A DNA stretch of 60,000 nucleotides. Origin: Cryptomeria japonica. Lineage: Eukaryota; Streptophyta; Pinopsida; Cupressales; Cupressaceae. Under the pieces are notes generated by a model that did no database searches, was not told where the DNA came from, and was given only the letters and a program-made list of their open reading frames with translations. Where the stretch lies: positions 449,170,538 through 449,230,537 of the forward strand of contig NC_081413.1 of the NCBI RefSeq assembly GCF_030272615.1. Reading direction: 5' to 3'. The position numbers and the translations under genes are program-made. Position 1 is the first letter of the stretch; every line of letters begins with the position of its first letter. This document shows positions 55,787 through 60,000 of the stretch, piece by piece.

Positions 55787-56797
55787 CCTCTCTCCTCCTC
55801 TGCTTCACTGGTGAGATCAACTTCAAAGACTTCCTCTTGGCATCTCTCCCGATTTGCCTCCTGAGATTTCCTGCTCCTCCTATTGTTCTCTCCTCCATTG
55901 GTATGTAACTGATTTTGCAGAGTGTTTTCTCCTTCCCTCCTCACCATTTCAATTCGCTAACTATACTTGTAGTAGAATTACTTGCATGATATTACTCTAT
56001 TACTTATGTAGATTTCTCAACTCAAAACATTTTCTAAAGTTACATTTATATTTCTAACTAGTTGTTATGTATATATATTTTTTAATAAATTTGAAAAGTT
56101 GTGTATACTAAAACATAACTCTTTCCATTTGGTATCACCTTTTTTATTAATTATTTATCCAAATTAGAAAAGAAATCATCTGGACATAAACTCTTTTCTC
56201 TAGTGCATTTATTTTTTTCAAAATTTTTAAATAAATTTTAGTATTTTTCCTTTACAAGATAATCAGCCTTATATTTTAGTCTTGATAACCTACTTTCAAT
56301 AAAAATAAAGTATAAAATATAAAAACTAATTAAAATATTAAAATATATATATTTTGGAAAATTCACTTATAGATCTATAAAAAGGTATTTTTACATTTCA
56401 AAAAAAATAATGTTTATAAGAGTAGGAGTTGCTAAAACGTCAAGTTTTTAAAAAAAAATTCCTTAATTTGACCCAAAGTGGTATAAATTATACATTTAAT
56501 AGAGAATTCTAATTGTAAAATTTATGTCCCATATATAAGATAGCTATAATTAATCTCTATAGACCATATGTTTGACTAAAATTAATTTTTAGTTAGAATT
56601 ACTGAAATTCACTTGTGTTGATAAGTTGGCCTGAAACATGACATAGTTTTGTACTTTTACCATGGACCATTTGTATTTCATTTGGAGGGAGAGGATGAAC
56701 CTTTGTAGGCCCATTAATGAGTCTTTAAATGGTTTGAATCAAGGATGTAAGCACTATAGGCAAGAAGCCCTACTATTTATCCAAGGTTCTATTAGAC
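55787..56797. other. Unassigned DNA: CT-rich start, then AT-rich
   Basis: 55787-55900 is CT-rich (ctcctcctctgcttcactgg) and ends ccattggtatgtaa, which looks like a plant splice donor. 56040-56620 is very AT-rich. No frame with a recognisable domain. It might be flanking host DNA, but nothing proves a gene. Confidence 0.35.
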
Positions 56798-57990
56798 AGT
56801 TTCGATAACCAGAAGACAACTGAGAGTGGGAAGGGTGAATCAATTATCATAGATTACCAGAAGCATAAGAAATTTAAAACAACAAACCAGAATAGGAGTT
56901 AATACAATTAAGCATAAAGAATAATCATAGAATAAAAGCCATCCACACAACACAAAGATTTGTACGTGGAAAACCCGATAAAGGGAAAAACCATAGTGGG
57001 AAGCCTACCCATAGTCAGATAATACTTCTGCAGTAAGTATGTGAATTTAAAATGAAGGGGCCTGCACTTGCAAGAAGGCCAACAACCTAGACCACACTGC
57101 TCATCACAAAAGGAGTCTCACTAACTACATATAAATCTAGACTACAATCCGAAGAAGTGTTGAACTACAAAAGATAGCATCTTTTATGCCTGAGTACATT
57201 TCTGGTCAAGCTCAATACTGGAGGACTAAATCCTCTTCTAGACCCAACTTGATCTCCAATGATTGACCAACTCCTCTGCCTGAATGATATTACATTATTC
57301 ACACATTACATTCCTTGACCATGGCCTCTTACAATAACCATGATGATCTACAATGAGATCTTACATCTTATCTATACAAACCCTTGACCATAAACAATCA
57401 AGTCGGACACCAGACAATAAACTAATTACATAATTACAAACCATGTCATCCTTAGACCAAAAAATATAATATCCAACACATAGGACATCTTGTAAATACA
57501 ATAATAGGTCCTATCTACACGTTACATCAAAATGGTCCATAACCTAGATCAACTGGGACCAAGTATAGGTCCACACGCTTCACCAATGATCTCCAAATGC
57601 CAAGTCTCGAACATGATCACCAACAGCATCATAAAAGTCTTTTAGAAGCTGCACCAACACCAATTATGCAATGCATCAAAGATATCCACCAAAAGCTCTG
57701 TCGGTGAAACCCTCAAAGAAACCAAAAACTAATCTTCATAGCAAGTAGGATACCATCCAATCACCAGAGAAAAACCAATTGACCAAATGTGAGTATAAGC
57801 ATCATGAACAAGCCAATTCCATCACCAGATTATACCGAGTTCAGTTGGATCATGCTAGATCCAAGTTAACCAAAAACCACTGAACCAACCAAGACCAGAC
57901 AGGTGCCGGTAAAGCATCCAAACTGCTAATGTTGACATTAATGACAAAACATAAATGCAACACATAATCGATTCCACCAAATGGCCAACA
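56798..57990 (-). repeat. 3' LTR of D, about 1.19 kb
   Basis: Minus strand TGTTGGCCATTTGGTGG at 57990. The end near 56798 is placed by analogy with A (ctctcagttgtct close to the end). Poly-C mark reduced to TGATTCACCCTTCCC. Confidence 0.72.
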
Positions 57991-58339
57991 ATCTCCCCCT
58001 TTGGTATTGATGGTAACAGTAGATGTGAAAAACATCTAAGTACCAAGAAATGCCAAACAAGTCTCCCCTTATGGAAGACAACCAACAATCTCCTACGTAT
58101 AGCTGATTATCAATAACTCACTTTTTGAATAATATCTCTGTAAAGTTCTGAATTTATTTTTCACATCACTATCTCTCCCCCTTTGACATCAATGCCATAA
58201 ATCTGACAGAAATATCAAAGCAAAAACATAAGCTTCTGAATCTCAAAGTTGACTACTCCCCTCGAGTAGTAGCATCCCACATTAGTGTCAGAATGAATAG
58301 TATCTCTGATAATGCTTATCGGACTGATGCCAAACCTTA
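57991..58339 (-). other. D 3' untranslated DNA with reiterated purine tracts
   Basis: Minus-strand purine runs AAAGGGGGAGA at 58001-57991 (the PPT), and further ones near 58072, 58097, 58182 and 58262. The block GATGTCAAAGGGGGAGAGA is shared with A (14991-15008). Confidence 0.72.
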
Positions 58340-60000
58340 TCAATCAAGTTTTCGTTGGAGGGGAAGAAACCTCCAATCTATCTCTCAGGTACTCAAATGA
58401 TTCCTTGGATAGAGGTTTAGTGAAAATATCTACAATTTGTTCTTTAGTGCTCACATTAACTAGTTTAACTTTGCTTCCACCTTCTCCTTATAAAATTTAT
58501 ACTTGATAGATATGAGTTTTGTCTTAGAGTTAAATACCAGATTCTTTGATATATCAATAGAAGTAGAGTTATCACAATGAATAACTACCGATGCATCACA
58601 ATCCACCTTTATATCCTTCAACATTTTCTTCATCCATAAAACTTGTTTACAATTAGTACTAGTAGCAGCAACATACTCAGCTTCAGCAGTAGATAAAGAG
58701 CTACATGACTATTTCTTGTTGATCCATGAAACCAACTTCTTTCCAATAAAGAAAGCTCCACCGAAAGTTCTTTTCTAGTCATCGACATCTCCAACCCTAT
58801 TAGCATCTGTATATGCACATAAAGTAAAGTTATCATCCTTAGGATACCACAAACCATATTCTGATGTACCTTGCAAGTTTCTAAAAATCCTTTTGACCGC
58901 CATCTCATTATTTTCTCTAGGATCACTCTGAAATCTTGAAACAATACAAACAACATTCATAATGTTAGGCCTAGTCTAAGCTAAATAAAGTAGACCTCCA
59001 ATCATATATTTGTATCTTGTAGGATATATCGGTGCAGAAATATTTTTCCTTGTCAATTTCTCACTTGTAACCATAGGTGTACTTACCAAATTTCCCATAC
59101 CAAATTTCTTCAACAATTCCTTAGCATACTTAGTTTGCAGATAAAAATACCTTTGTTAGTCTGAGTAATCTGCAAACCTAATAAAAATTCCATCTCACCA
59201 ATCATAGACATCTCAAAATCTTTCTCCATGTTCTTAGAAAATTCTATGCATAATTTATCTTCACCTCCAAAACTAATGTCATCAGCAAATACTTCAGCAA
59301 TCAGTATATCATCATCAATTATTTTATAATATAAATTACTGTCAGCACTGCCCTTAGTAAAACCAAGCTTCAATAGATATCTATCTAACCTTGCATACCA
59401 AGCTCTAGGTGCTTGTTTCAATCCATATAAAGCTTTCCTTAACTTCCAAACCATATCAATATCATCTGATAGTGAAAAACCATCAAGTTTCTCAATATAA
59501 ACTTCCTCATCAAGATCCCCATTCAAGAATGCACATTTAACATCCATCTGATAAACCTTGTAGTTTTTATAAGTATAGGCAATAAATAATCTTACAGCTT
59601 CAATCCTAGCTACCAGTGAAAAATCTTCTCCATAATCAATTTCTTCCTTCTGAGAATATCCTTTATAAACCAATCTATCTTTATTCCTTATAACTTGACC
59701 ATCCTCATTCAATTTATTCCTAGAAATCCATTTAGTTCCAATAACATTTTTATTTTTAGGCCGGGGAACCAAAGTCCATGTGTTATTTTTCTCAATTTGA
59801 TCTAATTCTTCTTCCATAGCTTTCAACCAAAATTGATCTTTACATGCTTCAATTACTAATACCGGTTCAACTTGTGAAATTAAACATACCTCATTAGTTG
59901 TTAGTCTTCTTCGTGTCATCACTCCATTTCTCTTATCCCAATGATTTGATCTTCAGAATGATTCAATCTCACATACCTAGGAGTCTTTTAACTCTCCATT
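58340..60000 (-). pseudogene. Copia reverse transcriptase and RNase H (D)
   Basis: Minus strand from the window edge: a broken RLNHSEDQIIG segment, then an open frame from ATG 59919. Reverse transcriptase: TLVPRPKNKNVIGTKWISRN, YQMDVKCAFLNGDL intact, and KALYGLKQAPRAWYARLDRY intact. The YVDD box reads FADD. A one-base slip near 59130 ends this frame at 59110. RNase H continues in another frame: CIVSRFQSDPRENNEMAVKR, AYTDANRVGDVDD then a stop, VSWINKK, a stop, AEAEYVAAT. The end reads FTKPLSKESFEYLRDRLEV at about 58340-58410. The integrase and gag lie outside the window. Confidence 0.88.

Larger units (their letters stand above)
56798..60000 (-). mobile_element. D: 3' half of a Ty1/copia element
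   Basis: The minus strand carries reverse transcriptase and RNase H, reiterated purine tracts and the 3' LTR 57990-56798. The 5' part lies beyond the right edge. The pol protein is close to that of A (both read MTRGRL/MTRRRL, EVCLISQ and KNNTWTLVP). Confidence 0.88.

Noticed and set aside
55840-55925. Host exon with splice donor (ccattg/gtatgtaa)
   Set aside because: Only a short CT-rich stretch before it, no coding signal, no acceptor or next exon identifiable; left as unassigned DNA.

Overview
The window looks like intergenic DNA from a very large, slowly turned-over plant genome. A conifer or other gymnosperm is most likely, but this is an inference from style and not from a marker gene. 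I see no intact host gene, tRNA, rRNA, CRISPR array or prokaryotic signal. Almost every recognisable coding stretch is a decayed retroelement: Ty1/copia and Ty3/gypsy LTR elements plus L1-type LINEs. They are nested in one another and carry stop codons, frameshifts and lost catalytic residues. Element letters below are mine.

Layout. 1-3227: E, a gag-only copia-like element on the minus strand, inserted into the gag of a gypsy element G (gag 3228-3888, primer site 3915-3926, LTR from 3930 to roughly 5400). 5600-17493: U, a minus-strand gypsy-type derivative with 1.8-kb LTRs and a 1.5-kb non-coding interior. One U LTR is split by A, a full-length plus-strand copia element (9547-16264) with a perfect 5-bp target duplication. 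17494-38715: T, a minus-strand Tat/Ogre-like gypsy element with a G-patch, proline-rich coding remnants, several tandem repeats and an LTR at 37674-38715. T is interrupted by copia C (22178-26808, 302-bp LTRs) and copia B (27100-37279). B is itself interrupted by a lone LTR, F (31990-33526). 38716-39924: end of a LINE (LINE2) cut by the T LTR.

40267-46720: LINE1 on the minus strand, with ORF1 (DUF4283 plus CCHC knuckle), ORF2 (endonuclease, reverse transcriptase, zf-RVT, RNase H), an open 201-codon frame downstream and a poly(A) end. 47590-51230: a roughly 1,200-codon minus-strand reading frame of unknown family, broken by stops. 51605-55786: H, a gypsy element reduced to an integrase between two LTRs that are built from degenerate ~130-bp repeats. 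55787-56797: AT-rich DNA without a recognisable feature. 56798-60000: the 3' half of copia D on the minus strand.

How it fits together. The order of insertion can be read from the nesting: G before E, U before A, T before C and B, B before F, LINE2 before T. The copia LTR pairs differ at roughly 8 to 12 percent of positions by eye, so these are old insertions. In A, most broken codons are single G:C-to-A:T transitions, as expected for long-term cytosine methylation. The least explained items are the 1,200-codon frame, the open frame at the LINE1 3' end, the repeat-built H LTRs and the LINE2-associated frame.
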